Position numbers and translations under genes: made by a program
Part shown: positions 16,982-26,305 of the stretch, one piece after another
How positions within the stretch are numbered: the stretch's first letter is position 1
Layout: every line of letters begins with the position of its first letter
NCBI GenBank assembly: GCA_965213735.1
Contig: CBDCAB010000006.1
Span: 496,001-560,000, forward strand
Direction of reading: 5' to 3'
From: CALDTK01 sp965213735
Lineage (GTDB): Bacteria > Bacteroidota > Bacteroidia > Chitinophagales > Saprospiraceae
Length of the DNA: 64,000 bases
Notes under the pieces: model-generated
Told to the model about the DNA's origin: nothing
Seen by the model: the letters and a program-made list of their open reading frames with translations, nothing else
Database searches by the model: none

Positions 16982-17890
16982 ATGAGCACCTTTTTGTACC
17001 GTCTAGACTACCTCATACTCATTTTAGTTGCCATCTGCTGCTGCACAGCTGAAATGTCTTCAGTCTCAGCCCAAAGTCGTTTCACCACCCCTGGCCAGCC
17101 TTGGACTTACGTCCCAATTGATAGTGTTCCAGCCTACGTAAGAGATACTGCATATGAGCGCCGCATTTATGATGATCGATTTGGGCGTGACCCTACCGAG
17201 TGGGAAGTTCGGCGTATTTTTTACCTCCACTTTCACCCAGAATTAATTGTCGGTGACAGTGCGGGTAGAGTTACCATACAGATACCGCGCGAGCCAGGAG
17301 AATTGGAAATAACCTCAATACAGAATCTAGACTATGCGATTTTTAATACTGATAGTTCATTTTATGCATTTAGATTTCTAGCTAGTCATGTAGACTTTAA
17401 TGAGACTTATCCATATATTGCTCTGCGGGGCAGCTGTTCATATATCCATTCTCCTCCCGACACCATTTGCACCGCAATAATCGAAAGAGGTCCCGGCTTG
17501 TACAACATCGTAACCTACCTAGATCGCGATCAAGGTCGCCCGCCTTGGGGCTTATTTGTGCAGTGGGTTGACTCTCTGTATCATCCACCTCTCACGAGCA
17601 ATCTGGACGAATCGCCGAACCCTGAGGCTGGTGCATATCTCCGTACTTTTCCCAATCCTACATCATCAGGTGACATAGTGCACGTTGATATTCCTGCTGA
17701 CTGGCCGCTAGGTGAAAGTTCTTCACTGCGCATCTATGACATCACTGGGCAGATGATAGAGCTGCGGCAAATCGATGTGCGTGCCGGAGAGACAATCCAG
17801 ATCCCCACACCAGTCGCTTCTGGCACCTATGCCTTTACGCTGTATGGTGCTGGAGGACGCATGGGGTGGGGGCGTTTTGAGGTGAGATAG
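16982..17890 (+). CDS. Secreted protein with type IX secretion C-terminal sorting domain
   Basis: Encodes 302 residues. The signal peptide runs LILILVAICCC and ends SVSAQS. The C-terminal 80 residues form a Por sorting domain: FPNPTSSGDIVHVDIP, then LRIYDITGQMI and an ending VASGTYAFTLYG with R-F-E-V-R. The central part has no domain I recognise. It would be exported through the type IX system and attached to or released from the surface. It lies 9 bp after the metalloprotease frame, and both are confined to the interval between the two metH-end repeats. Confidence 0.75.
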   Translation: MSTFLYRLDYLILILVAICCCTAEMSSVSAQSRFTTPGQPWTYVPIDSVPAYVRDTAYERRIYDDRFGRDPTEWEVRRIFYLHFHPELIVGDSAGRVTIQIPREPGELEITSIQNLDYAIFNTDSSFYAFRFLASHVDFNETYPYIALRGSCSYIHSPPDTICTAIIERGPGLYNIVTYLDRDQGRPPWGLFVQWVDSLYHPPLTSNLDESPNPEAGAYLRTFPNPTSSGDIVHVDIPADWPLGESSSLRIYDITGQMIELRQIDVRAGETIQIPTPVASGTYAFTLYGAGGRMGWGRFEVR

Positions 17891-17921
17891 GTGGATTCGG
17901 AAAACAATTCATTACCGATTC

Positions 17922-20900
17922 TCAACTCATCACCGGCGCCAACCACTTCCGCATCACCTCCAACTCCATCCCCTTCCGCTCAGCATAATCCACGAGCTGA
18001 TCCTCATCAACGTGGCCGATAAGTCCAAAGTACTTCGCCTCTGGGTGCGCAAAATACCAGCCACTCACACTCGCAGCCGGATACATTGCGAAGCTTTCGG
18101 TGAGCGTAATGCCCGTCTGCTCCTGAGCATCGAGAAGCTCCCACAACTTGGCTTTTTCGGTATGATCAGGACAGGCAGGATAGCCGGGGGCGGGGCGGAT
18201 GCCGCGATACTTCTCGGCAATCAAATCTTCATTCGATAAGCTGCCCGGGGTTTCGTAGCCCCAATACGTTTGGCGCACCTGCTCGTGCAGCCACTCCGTT
18301 GTCGCCTCAGCCAGTCGATCAGCGAGGGCTTTGAGCAGAATGGATGAATAATCATCATGATCTGCCGCGAAGCGAGCAAGATGTTCTTCGATACCAATAC
18401 CTGAGGTCACTGCGAAGGCACCGAGGTAGTCTTGGATCCCAGAAGCTGCCGGTGCTATTAAATCGGCAAGTGACTGATTCGGTCGACCTGCGGCTTTCTT
18501 CAACTGCTGCCGGAGCATCTCTAGGCGCAAAGGTGCAGCATCTTGGCGCTGCAAAACGATGGTATCTCCCTCAGCTGTAGCTGGGTAAAAACCGATCACC
18601 GCCTTCGCACCTAGCCACCGCTCCTCTACCAGCTGGTCGAGCATGTTTTGCGCATCTGCAAATAGCTTGGTTGCTTCATTGCCAACAACCTCATCTTTAA
18701 GAATAGCCGGATACTTACCCGCCAGTTGCCAACTCTGAAAAAAGGGCGTCCAGTCGATGTATTCGCGTACCTCACCCAAGTCAACTGCTACTTCACGCAC
18801 CCCAAGAAATTGAGGTACGGGAGCTTGATAGTTGCTCCAATCCTTGATCCACACGTTCTGTTTCGCCTGCTCGTAGGGCAGTAGCGTCTTCGTTGATCTG
18901 CGCGTAGCTCGTGCCTGACGTACCTGCTCGTAATCCGCACGAATGTCTAATACATAATTGCTGCGCTCGCTCTCATCTTCGTTGAGCAGCTCGGATGCTA
19001 CTGTCACAGCACGACTCGCATCGAGCACGTGAATAACAGGTCCATCGTACTCCGGCTCAATCTTGATTGCGGTGTGCAGCTTAGAGGTGGTAGCACCCCC
19101 GATCATGAGCGGCAGCTTGAGGCCACGACGCTTCATTTCGGAAGCTACGTCTACCATCTCGTCGAGTGAAGGCGTGATGAGTCCACTCAATCCGATGATG
19201 TCAGCCCGCTGCTTCACTGCCTCATCGAGAATTTTGTTGCCCGGCACCATCACACCCAGATCAACGATGTCATAATTGTTGCAGCCAAGCACCACCCCCA
19301 CGATATTTTTCCCAATGTCGTGAACGTCACCCTTGACTGTAGCGAGCAGAATCTTCCCCTTGGCCTTCGCCTCACCAGCTTGCTTTTCGGCTTCGATGTA
19401 TGGGGTGAGGTGAGCGACGGCACGTTTCATTACACGTGCACTTTTTACTACCTGCGGCAAAAACATTTTGCCAGCGCCAAACAAGTCGCCCACCACGTTC
19501 ATGCCGGCCAATAGCGGACCTTCAATCACGTCGAGAGGTTTGGCTGCTTGTTGGCGAGCTTCTTCAGCATCCTCAACGATGTAGTCAGCAATGCCCCGCA
19601 CCATGGCGTGTTTGATCCGCTCCTCGAGAGGCAACTCACGCCAGCTGAGGTCTTGCACCCGCTTCTTGCCGCCACCTTTAATAGTCTCGGCTAGCTCGGT
19701 GAGCCGTTCGGTGGCATCCTCGCGGCGATTGAAAATTACATCTTCCACGGCCACCAGCAGCGGGTCGGGGATGTCTTGGTACACTTCAATCATACCGGCA
19801 TTGACGATCCCCATGTCCATCCCGGCCTCGATGGCGTGGTAGAGAAAGGCGGAGTGCATAGCCTCGCGCACCGCATTGTTGCCCCGAAAAGAGAAGCTCA
19901 CGTTGCTAACGCCGCCACTCACCTTCGCGCCCGGGCAGCGCTCCTTGATTTGCCTTGTCGCTTCGATAAAGGCAATGCCGTAGCCGTTGTGCTCGTCGAT
20001 TCCTGTGGCAACAGCGAAAATATTAGGATCAAAAATGATATCAGTAGGCTCAAAGCCAAGTTCATCAACGAGTATGCGGTAGGCCCTGGCGCAGATTTCC
20101 ACTTTGCGCTCAATGGTGTCGGCCTGCCCTTGTTCATCAAAAGCCATTACTACTGCCGCAGCACCGTAGCGCCGCACGAGCATTGCTTGCTCCCGAAATT
20201 GCGCTTCACCTTCTTTGAGCGAAATGGAGTTGACGACGCATTTGCCCTGGACGCACTGCAGTCCTGCCTCAATGACCGACCACTTCGAAGAGTCAATCAT
20301 GATGGGCAGCCGTGCGATATCAGGTTCGGCCATCATCAGGTTGAGAAAGTCCTGCATCACCTGCTTGGAGTCGAGCAGGCCTTCATCCATATTAACGTCG
20401 ATGATTTGCGCGCCACCCTCGACTTGGTGCCTGGCCACACTCAGCGCAGTTTCGTAATCTCCCGCTTTGATGAGTTTGGCAAAGCGTGCTGAGCCGGTGA
20501 CATTGGTGCGCTCCCCGACGTTGACGAAGTTGGTGTCTTCGCGAATTACGAGCGGTTCGAGGCCGGCCAGTTCTGTATAGTTATGGCCTTTCGGCAAAAC
20601 CCGGGGGCTGATTCCGCGAACCGCCTCTGCCATTGCTCGAATATGATCGGGGGTGGTGCCGCAGCAGCCACCGATGATATTGACGAGTCCGCTTTCGCAA
20701 AACTCTTGAATGTAGCTCCGCATTTCAGCAGGGCCTTGATCGTAGGCACCGAGTTCGTTGGGTAGGCCGGCATTAGGGTAGGCGTGCACATAGCAGTCGG
20801 CCACTTTAGCAATTGCAGCCAGGTGAGGGCGCATTTCGGCGGCTCCCAGAGCGCAGTTGAGGCCAACGCAAAAGGGTCGGGCATGGCGGACGCTTATCCA

Positions 20901-21605
20901 GAAAGCTTCAGCTGTTTGGCCGCTGAGAGTGCGTCCGCTTGCATCGGTAATTGTGCCAGATATCATCACCGGTATACGCTCACGACGCTCATCGCAAAGC
21001 CTTTCTACAGCGAAGATGGCAGCCTTTGCGTTGAGGGTGTCGAAGATGGTTTCGATGAGCAGCAGGTCGGCTCCACCATCCACGAGAGCAACTGCTTGTT
21101 GATAATAAGCCTCGGCAAGTTCATTAAAACTGACTGCCCGAAATCCAGGATTATTTACATCAGGACTTATGCTTGCCGTGCGGTTGGTAGGACCTATCGC
21201 ACCAGCCACATAAGCCTCTTTACCTGTTGTTTTGGCGAAAGCTGCACAAGCCTCACGCGCTAGCCGGGCACTCTCAAAGTTAATGTCGCGCACTGCAGCT
21301 TCCATCGCATAATCTGCCTGCGCAATGGTGGTGCCCGAGAAAGTATTGGTCTCAATAATATCTGCTCCAGCCTCTAAATATGCGGTGTGGATGTCGCGAA
21401 TAATATCGGGCTGGGTTAAAGACAGCAAGTCATTGTTGCCTTTCAGGTCCTTTTCGCTTTCGCTAAAACGCGACCCACGATAGTCGTTTTCCTGCAGCTT
21501 GTGGCGCTGAATCATCGTACCCATTGCCCCATCGAGAACAAGGATGCGCTGCTTTGCAAGTGCGTAAAGCGCCTGACGACGCGGGTTGAGTGGGTAATCT
21601 GTCAT
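17922..21605 (-). CDS. metH: Cobalamin-dependent methionine synthase
   Basis: Encodes 1227 residues, full length. Order: homocysteine-methyltransferase domain (about 1-330, ending with the zinc-ligand GGCCGTTPDHI); pterin-binding domain (about 355-620, FVNVGERTNVTGS); cap plus B12-binding domain with DVHDIGKN supplying the cobalt-ligand His; and the AdoMet reactivation domain (about 900-1227) with RPAPGYPACPDH. It methylates homocysteine using 5-methyl-tetrahydrofolate. Its 3' 104 bp are duplicated at 15031-15134. The start is only 18 bp from the preceding gene, with no room for a cobalamin riboswitch. Confidence 0.96.
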   Translation of the reverse strand: MTDYPLNPRRQALYALAKQRILVLDGAMGTMIQRHKLQENDYRGSRFSESEKDLKGNNDLLSLTQPDIIRDIHTAYLEAGADIIETNTFSGTTIAQADYAMEAAVRDINFESARLAREACAAFAKTTGKEAYVAGAIGPTNRTASISPDVNNPGFRAVSFNELAEAYYQQAVALVDGGADLLLIETIFDTLNAKAAIFAVERLCDERRERIPVMISGTITDASGRTLSGQTAEAFWISVRHARPFCVGLNCALGAAEMRPHLAAIAKVADCYVHAYPNAGLPNELGAYDQGPAEMRSYIQEFCESGLVNIIGGCCGTTPDHIRAMAEAVRGISPRVLPKGHNYTELAGLEPLVIREDTNFVNVGERTNVTGSARFAKLIKAGDYETALSVARHQVEGGAQIIDVNMDEGLLDSKQVMQDFLNLMMAEPDIARLPIMIDSSKWSVIEAGLQCVQGKCVVNSISLKEGEAQFREQAMLVRRYGAAAVVMAFDEQGQADTIERKVEICARAYRILVDELGFEPTDIIFDPNIFAVATGIDEHNGYGIAFIEATRQIKERCPGAKVSGGVSNVSFSFRGNNAVREAMHSAFLYHAIEAGMDMGIVNAGMIEVYQDIPDPLLVAVEDVIFNRREDATERLTELAETIKGGGKKRVQDLSWRELPLEERIKHAMVRGIADYIVEDAEEARQQAAKPLDVIEGPLLAGMNVVGDLFGAGKMFLPQVVKSARVMKRAVAHLTPYIEAEKQAGEAKAKGKILLATVKGDVHDIGKNIVGVVLGCNNYDIVDLGVMVPGNKILDEAVKQRADIIGLSGLITPSLDEMVDVASEMKRRGLKLPLMIGGATTSKLHTAIKIEPEYDGPVIHVLDASRAVTVASELLNEDESERSNYVLDIRADYEQVRQARATRRSTKTLLPYEQAKQNVWIKDWSNYQAPVPQFLGVREVAVDLGEVREYIDWTPFFQSWQLAGKYPAILKDEVVGNEATKLFADAQNMLDQLVEERWLGAKAVIGFYPATAEGDTIVLQRQDAAPLRLEMLRQQLKKAAGRPNQSLADLIAPAASGIQDYLGAFAVTSGIGIEEHLARFAADHDDYSSILLKALADRLAEATTEWLHEQVRQTYWGYETPGSLSNEDLIAEKYRGIRPAPGYPACPDHTEKAKLWELLDAQEQTGITLTESFAMYPAASVSGWYFAHPEAKYFGLIGHVDEDQLVDYAERKGMELEVMRKWLAPVMS
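17932..18035. repeat. 104-bp direct repeat, copy B (within metH)
   Basis: This copy is the coding end of the intact metH gene. With copy A it brackets 15135-17931, which contains exactly the metalloprotease frames and the type IX cargo gene and nothing else. Confidence 0.9.
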
Positions 21606-21623
21606 GCTATCCGTCGCAAAAGT

Positions 21624-23312
21624 CTAGAAAACAGTAGAACGCTGCACAGCGTTGAGGCTAATCCCGAACGTGACACCATGTTGGCTTAAGGGATCGCGCT
21701 GCCGAGTATCCCATATATAATTCGTGTATTCTAGTAAGACACGCGCCCCGGGAAACGGGCGGTAGGCAAGCTGCAGCCGCAGCAAGGATTTACTCTCCTC
21801 TGTTTCATCAGTTATTTCATAGCCGTAGTCTCGCTCGCGCGCTCCATTGGGAATCAGCACATTGGCACCAAGGTGGGGCCGCACAGTGTGAGACACGTCG
21901 TTTTGGCGCAAGCGGGTAAAGGCAGCAGACGCACGCCACTGCGCACTCGCCTCAAAACTGAGCTGCGCATACAACTCCTGAAATGCAGCTCCCCAGGGAT
22001 GTGCCAGCGGCTGATCGTAGTGCGTAAACGCAATGGATTGGAAGCGGTGCCCGTAGGTGAAGGGGCGCACCTGGTTGTACTCCAAGGTGGCATCGAGGCC
22101 GGTGGCTCCGGCGACATCAAACCACTTTCCGCCGAGCTGAAGCGCATACTTGTTGCCCCACCAGCCGTCGCCGCCGAGCAACTCATCGAGTTTGAATTCA
22201 TCGAGCAAATACTGCCCGTACACTACCGCCTGACGCCCCAACCGCAGCGTGCTGTGCGCACCGATCATGGCATTATCAGGCGAACCGTTATCCTGCTCGA
22301 CTGCCCGATAGAATATCACCGGATTGAGGTACTGCGCGTCGAAGCCAGTCGTGCGGGAGAAGATCGTCTGCTCCGTCACTCCTACCTCCCAACTATCCGT
22401 CAGTTGCACTCCCAAGGTGTGAGCTACTAAAAATTTCCGCTGCACGCGGGTAGTAGTCTGCACCCCATCCTGGAGCTGGGCATAGAGGTTGCGGTAGTGC
22501 AAGCGCCAAACCCGCGTATCTATTTGTGCATACAGGTAAGGATCGACAAAATTATCGAGCAGCAAACTCCGGTAGCCGATGCCAAGGCGCGGGTTGCCGT
22601 GGCCGAGCAGCAAAGAGATGTGTTTGGTCAAGGTGAAGCCCAACTCACCCGTCGCCTGGAGATAATCCACGGCTTCATCTTCATCCCACAGCAGTGGATC
22701 AAAATCTTTGTAGAATCCTACGCCTGGCACGCGATTGTTGTAGGCAGCTCGCCAGGTAGTTTCCCAGCTGGGTAGCGCAGCTTGATTTTCATAAATGTTG
22801 GTCGAAAACCACACGCGCTCATCGACAGAGCCTCGCAGGCTTATGCCTCTGGTATTTTGCACGACGAGCCCACCAAAATCATCATCTGATTGCTGCCCCA
22901 CACGAATGTCGAGTACGGGATTGACGTAGAGTGAAAAGCCCGGCCGTTGCAGGCTGAGGGCATAGGCAGGATTTTGGTAGAAGGTGCGTTTCAGCCAGCC
23001 AGCGTCTCGGTCCGCAGGCTCAGGCTGCAGCCGCTCATCCAGTCGCGCACGTACTCTGTCGAGCTGCCATTCGTCCCGCTCGGTAGCGGCCAGCCCGATG
23101 GTGTCGATGGTGCGCACGATAGCGTGAAGATCGTTGTACTTCAGCGGCTGGAGAGACAGCTGCACTCCACTTGCGGCGCCTGCCCGCAGCGCGAGTCGCA
23201 GGGCCCTGTCGCCATCGCCTTGATAGCTAGGGTAGGGAAGGACTTGCGCTGTCGCGCTGGTGAAGCACGCCAACCCTCCCACCGCACATACAGCTGCCAA
23301 AACGCTTCGCAT
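21624..23312 (-). CDS. Outer-membrane beta-barrel protein, Wzi/capsule-assembly-like
   Basis: About 562 residues from Met 23312; the frame extends 23 residues upstream, but Met 23312 starts a proper signal peptide (VLAAVCAVGGLACF, ending TSATAQ). The mature protein is a long series of alternating aromatic/hydrophobic strands (ISLRGSVDERVWFSTNIYE; QLGGKWFDVAG; ARVLLEYTNYIW). Size and pattern suit a Wzi-like capsule-assembly barrel of Bacteroidota; that family name is tentative. It lies 18 bp upstream of metH and is probably cotranscribed with it, though the functional link is unclear. Confidence 0.7.
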   Translation of the reverse strand: MRSVLAAVCAVGGLACFTSATAQVLPYPSYQGDGDRALRLALRAGAASGVQLSLQPLKYNDLHAIVRTIDTIGLAATERDEWQLDRVRARLDERLQPEPADRDAGWLKRTFYQNPAYALSLQRPGFSLYVNPVLDIRVGQQSDDDFGGLVVQNTRGISLRGSVDERVWFSTNIYENQAALPSWETTWRAAYNNRVPGVGFYKDFDPLLWDEDEAVDYLQATGELGFTLTKHISLLLGHGNPRLGIGYRSLLLDNFVDPYLYAQIDTRVWRLHYRNLYAQLQDGVQTTTRVQRKFLVAHTLGVQLTDSWEVGVTEQTIFSRTTGFDAQYLNPVIFYRAVEQDNGSPDNAMIGAHSTLRLGRQAVVYGQYLLDEFKLDELLGGDGWWGNKYALQLGGKWFDVAGATGLDATLEYNQVRPFTYGHRFQSIAFTHYDQPLAHPWGAAFQELYAQLSFEASAQWRASAAFTRLRQNDVSHTVRPHLGANVLIPNGARERDYGYEITDETEESKSLLRLQLAYRPFPGARVLLEYTNYIWDTRQRDPLSQHGVTFGISLNAVQRSTVF

Positions 23313-23340
23313 GAGGCGAAGGTAGTTAAGTGATGCAAGG

Positions 23341-23803
23341 AGGGGTGGTGTATGTAGCGTCTTACTCCCAGCACCCAGCACCTAGCACCCAGTACGTCCC
23401 CAGCCCGTCTGCCCACTGCGTGGTCAAACAAACTGGCCGAACACATGGCGGACTTTCCAGCCCGCTAAGACCAGCCTCACGCCCCCAGCGGGCTGGCAAG
23501 TCCGCCATGTGAACGGCCGGTCTGGCGCAAGGCAAGCGGTAGCGAGCCTTGAGCCGGGCTGGGCGACGTAAGGCCGGGCTGGGCGACGGCAGAAATGAAT
23601 AGTTTGAAAAGGAACTTGATCCTACTCGCGAAGCCTTTCTAAAGCCCAGCCCGTCTGCCCACTGCGTGGTAAAACAAACTGGCCGAACAGATGGCCGACT
23701 TTCCAGCACCCAGCACCCAGCACCTAGCGCCTAGCACCCAGCACCCAGCATCTAGCACCCAGCACCCAGCACCCAGCACCCAGCACCTAGCACCCAACAC
23801 CCT
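23341..23803. repeat. Intergenic repeats: heptamer minisatellite and about 60-bp direct repeat
   Basis: Two tracts of a 7-bp repeat (consensus CAGCACC, with CAGCACC/TAGCACC variants) lie at about 23369-23398 and 23704-23803; the second has roughly 14 copies. Between them a unit beginning CCCAGCCCGTCTGCCCACTG occurs at about 23399 and again at about 23645, each ending in a GACTTTCCAGC segment. Parts recur inverted at about 23487-23520 (CAGCGGGCTGGCAAGTCCGCC). Nothing here looks coding. Confidence 0.8.
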
Positions 23804-24460
23804 TCACATCGCAGCATATATACCAGCTTCTATCGTCGCTACACGCTCCTGTAGTTGTTCGAGCTGCACAAAGCCACTGGCGACAGGGATGACTTGGGCA
23901 TTGTGCTGCACAAAGAGCGCAGGAAATCCTTTGACCCCTAAGCGCTGGACGAGCACAAAATCTTCCTCGGCCTGCTTTTTATAGGCTGCACTTTGCTTGG
24001 CCATCAGCGCGATGTGCTCAGGAATGTTGAAGGTCTTGCCGAGGTGAAGCGATAAATCGTCACTGCTAGGACCGAAGCCATGGTAATAAATGCCACGGAG
24101 CAACGTGTTAGCCGCTTCGAGTTGTCGGGCTGGTGCTTCTTCACGCGCAAAAGCAAGTAGCGCCGCAGGAACTTCACTCGACATATACATGGAGCCGTCC
24201 TCGAGTGGGCCATTGATAAAGCTTTCGCCAAAACGTATCCCCGTTCGAGTCTCGACGTCTTTGTAAGCTTGCTTAATATAGCCTGCTACCTCACCTATAG
24301 GTCCGCGGCGCTCACCGAGAATCATGCCACCGCTCACCACGTGCACAAATGTGCCTGGACGCTGATCCACAAATGCACGAAGCGTATCGCTGAAGCCGTA
24401 GCACCAGCCACATAAGGCATCATAGACATATAGCAGGCGAAGCGGATGCTCTACAGACAT
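23804..24460 (-). CDS. DsbA-family thioredoxin-like oxidoreductase
   Basis: Encodes 218 residues from Met 24460. An upstream in-frame ATG at 24505 would place a promoter-like TAACTTTG (24491-24484) inside the gene, so the shorter start is preferred. YDALCGWCYGFS near the N-terminus is the CxxC redox motif (CGWC) on a thioredoxin fold with an inserted helical domain; GVKGFPALFV near the end is the cis-Pro loop. There is no signal peptide, so it is probably cytosolic, of the FrnE/DsbA-like type. It is divergent from an HxlR regulator with a palindrome between them. Confidence 0.82.
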   Translation of the reverse strand: MSVEHPLRLLYVYDALCGWCYGFSDTLRAFVDQRPGTFVHVVSGGMILGERRGPIGEVAGYIKQAYKDVETRTGIRFGESFINGPLEDGSMYMSSEVPAALLAFAREEAPARQLEAANTLLRGIYYHGFGPSSDDLSLHLGKTFNIPEHIALMAKQSAAYKKQAEEDFVLVQRLGVKGFPALFVQHNAQVIPVASGFVQLEQLQERVATIEAGIYAAM

Positions 24461-24483
24461 AAAACTTTTTTCTCTGAGAGCGA

Positions 24484-24543
24484 CAAAGTTAGCTGCTATA
24501 CTCACTTATAGTTAGTACCTACCAATTGGTTAGTGTAGATTTG
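24484..24543. promoter_or_regulatory. Divergent promoters and palindromic operator
   Basis: Minus strand: TAACTTTG at 24491-24484 fits TAnnTTTG and serves the DsbA-like gene. Plus strand: TAGATTTG at 24536-24543 fits the same box, 4 bp before the ATG of the HxlR gene, so that transcript would be nearly leaderless. The perfect palindrome ACCAATTGGT at 24521-24530 lies just upstream of the plus-strand -7 box and is a good candidate for HxlR binding. Confidence 0.55.
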
Positions 24544-24547
24544 TTGC

Positions 24548-24910
24548 ATGGAAAATAAATTAGCCTCTTGTCCAGTACGGCTGGCAAGCGCGGTGCTCGG
24601 CGGCAAGTGGGCGCCGCTGGTGCTACACGAGCTGCGCGGCAAGTGTCTACGATTTGCGGATATCCGCCGTGCAACAGTCGGCATCAGTGATAAAATGCTT
24701 ACCCAAGAGCTGCGGGCACTCGAATCGCACGGTCTTATTTCTCGACACGACCATAGCGAGGTGCCTCCTCGAGTCGATTATCAACTTACTCCACTCGGTG
24801 ATCAGGCCCTAGATGTAGTGGATGCACTCGCTACTTTTGGCTTCGAACTTCTCGCCCGGCAAGCCCCCAACGCCAACAAGGCTAATGTAGGAGAAGGAGT
24901 AGGGGCATAA
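24548..24910 (+). CDS. HxlR-family transcriptional regulator
   Basis: Encodes 120 residues. The family winged helix is clear: CPVRLASAVLGGKWAPLVLHEL, LRFADIRRAT, GISDKMLTQELRALE and the YQLTPLGDQAL wing. Cys8 in the N-terminal SCPV matches the redox-sensing Cys of YodB/HypR-type members. Such regulators usually repress a neighbouring oxidoreductase gene until a thiol-reactive compound modifies that Cys; here the divergent DsbA-like gene is the obvious target. The C-terminal 15 residues are disordered. Confidence 0.88.
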   Translation: MENKLASCPVRLASAVLGGKWAPLVLHELRGKCLRFADIRRATVGISDKMLTQELRALESHGLISRHDHSEVPPRVDYQLTPLGDQALDVVDALATFGFELLARQAPNANKANVGEGVGA

Positions 24911-24913
24911 AAA

Positions 24914-24941
24914 AAGCCTCCTGGATATCTCCAGAAGGCTT
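24914..24941 (-). terminator. Terminator downstream of initiator tRNA
   Basis: Stem AAGCCT-c-CTGGA pairs with TCCAG-a-AGGCTT around a TATC loop. Read on the minus strand it is followed by a run of seven Ts, so it ends the tRNA transcript. It also lies directly after the HxlR stop on the plus strand. Confidence 0.8.
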
Positions 24942-24944
24942 GTG

Positions 24945-25017
<73 letters not shown>

Positions 25018-25121
25018 ATGTAATTTTTCGCTACGCTTTCATAGCGGGATGCAAATGTACAAACGCGCGGCGCACGTGCAAGTTTTTGAAAGAAAATTTT
25101 TCCCTCCGGAGCCCAGCAGCA

Positions 25122-26165
25122 TCAATACTGAAAGGTGGGACACTTGACCTTATGCCTGCGGTTGCGTGAGCTGCCCCAGTCAAACTGCTGCACGATGCTA
25201 AACTCAGGTCCGCCAGCACCATGACTTATCTGCCGGAGCTGACTCACATTGGTATCGAAGCTCACTGTGATGATCGTCAACTGGTAGTCGAAGCGCACCG
25301 CTAGAATAATCGCATCGATGCCGCCATTTTCTTTGGCTGGATATGCTCTCATGAACGCACCAAAGTGCACGGCAATATCTGAGTCTGTCGAGAGTCCATT
25401 ATCTGCCTTAAAGCGGTAGAAGGTGCCCACCTTCAGCTGGCGGTGGTCGTGCTGCTTGAGGTAGAGCACGCTCGGTCGGATAGAGTTAAAGCGGCCGAAC
25501 TTGATTTGCGCTCCGGCGTGAAAAGTCCACTTGGTGTAGAGCTGGTCGGCCAAGTTGCCATCGCGATCACTCAAGAAGGTCACGGTCGGGTTGTTGAGGT
25601 GGCTCCCGGCTATACCAGCAAACCAGCTCAGCGAGCGCGATGGACGTTGAAAAAACGCTAAGCCCGCGCCGATATCGTAGAATGCAATGCGACCATCAGC
25701 TCCGTAAACATCTAGAGGTTCAAAGCTGAAAGCTTCGGCTTCACTGAAGTCGATGGATTGGAAGTTGAAGACATTCTGGACTCCAAAGGCTAAGTAAGTT
25801 TTGCCGCGGTCGAGGGCCTTGAGGTAGCTAAAGTTGAGACCTACCTGTTGTGTCGCAAAAGAGAGGTCGCCTGCACGATCGCTGGTCATAAACAGACCTG
25901 CGCCGAGCACATCATAGCGGTTTTCCCAGAGCTTTCCATCAGCTGAGACACTAGCCGTGCGAAATCCATTGGTGATTTGGTTCCACTGCCCGCGGTAATC
26001 CACACCGACCCGTGCCTTTGCCTCAAGAAGGCCTGTATAAGCTGGGTTGGTTTGCGTGGGCACCGCAGCGAGGTGGGCGAAGTGAATGTCTTGCGCCGAA
26101 AGCGGACTGTAGGTCCACAGTGCGAGGCCCAAGAGGCTCCACCCAAGGATGTTGTTTGTGTTCAT
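25122..26165 (-). CDS. PorP/SprF-family outer membrane protein
   Basis: Encodes 347 residues. Signal peptide LLGLALWTYSPLSAQ, then the family's opening DIHFAHLAAVPTQTNPAYTG and the early GVDYRGQWNQI. The rest is beta-barrel strands, ending in the characteristic short basic tail with KVKCPTFQY. PorP/SprF proteins work with the type IX secretion system and typically pair with a large protein carrying the gliding-motility C-terminal domain, anchoring it at the surface. The 2456-residue gene upstream is that partner, separated by the MITE-like element. Confidence 0.92.
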   Translation of the reverse strand: MNTNNILGWSLLGLALWTYSPLSAQDIHFAHLAAVPTQTNPAYTGLLEAKARVGVDYRGQWNQITNGFRTASVSADGKLWENRYDVLGAGLFMTSDRAGDLSFATQQVGLNFSYLKALDRGKTYLAFGVQNVFNFQSIDFSEAEAFSFEPLDVYGADGRIAFYDIGAGLAFFQRPSRSLSWFAGIAGSHLNNPTVTFLSDRDGNLADQLYTKWTFHAGAQIKFGRFNSIRPSVLYLKQHDHRQLKVGTFYRFKADNGLSTDSDIAVHFGAFMRAYPAKENGGIDAIILAVRFDYQLTIITVSFDTNVSQLRQISHGAGGPEFSIVQQFDWGSSRNRRHKVKCPTFQY

Positions 26166-26305
26166 AGTCCTTGATCTGGTGGATTGACATCAAACAGTGC
26201 TCCGGAAAGCAGGTCACCACCACCATTCGTGGGGCTATTTGACCTGTATTACTGCCTTTACTTATGCGAGGCTGCAATGGGTGTGACAGGACAGCTAGAG
26301 TGCTC

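Noticed and set aside
19776..20492. 238-codon open frame antisense to metH
   Set aside because: It lies fully opposite a clearly coding, full-length metH and shows no domain.
21600..21640. Cobalamin riboswitch upstream of metH
   Set aside because: Only 18 bp separate metH from the upstream gene, so no B12 box or leader fits.
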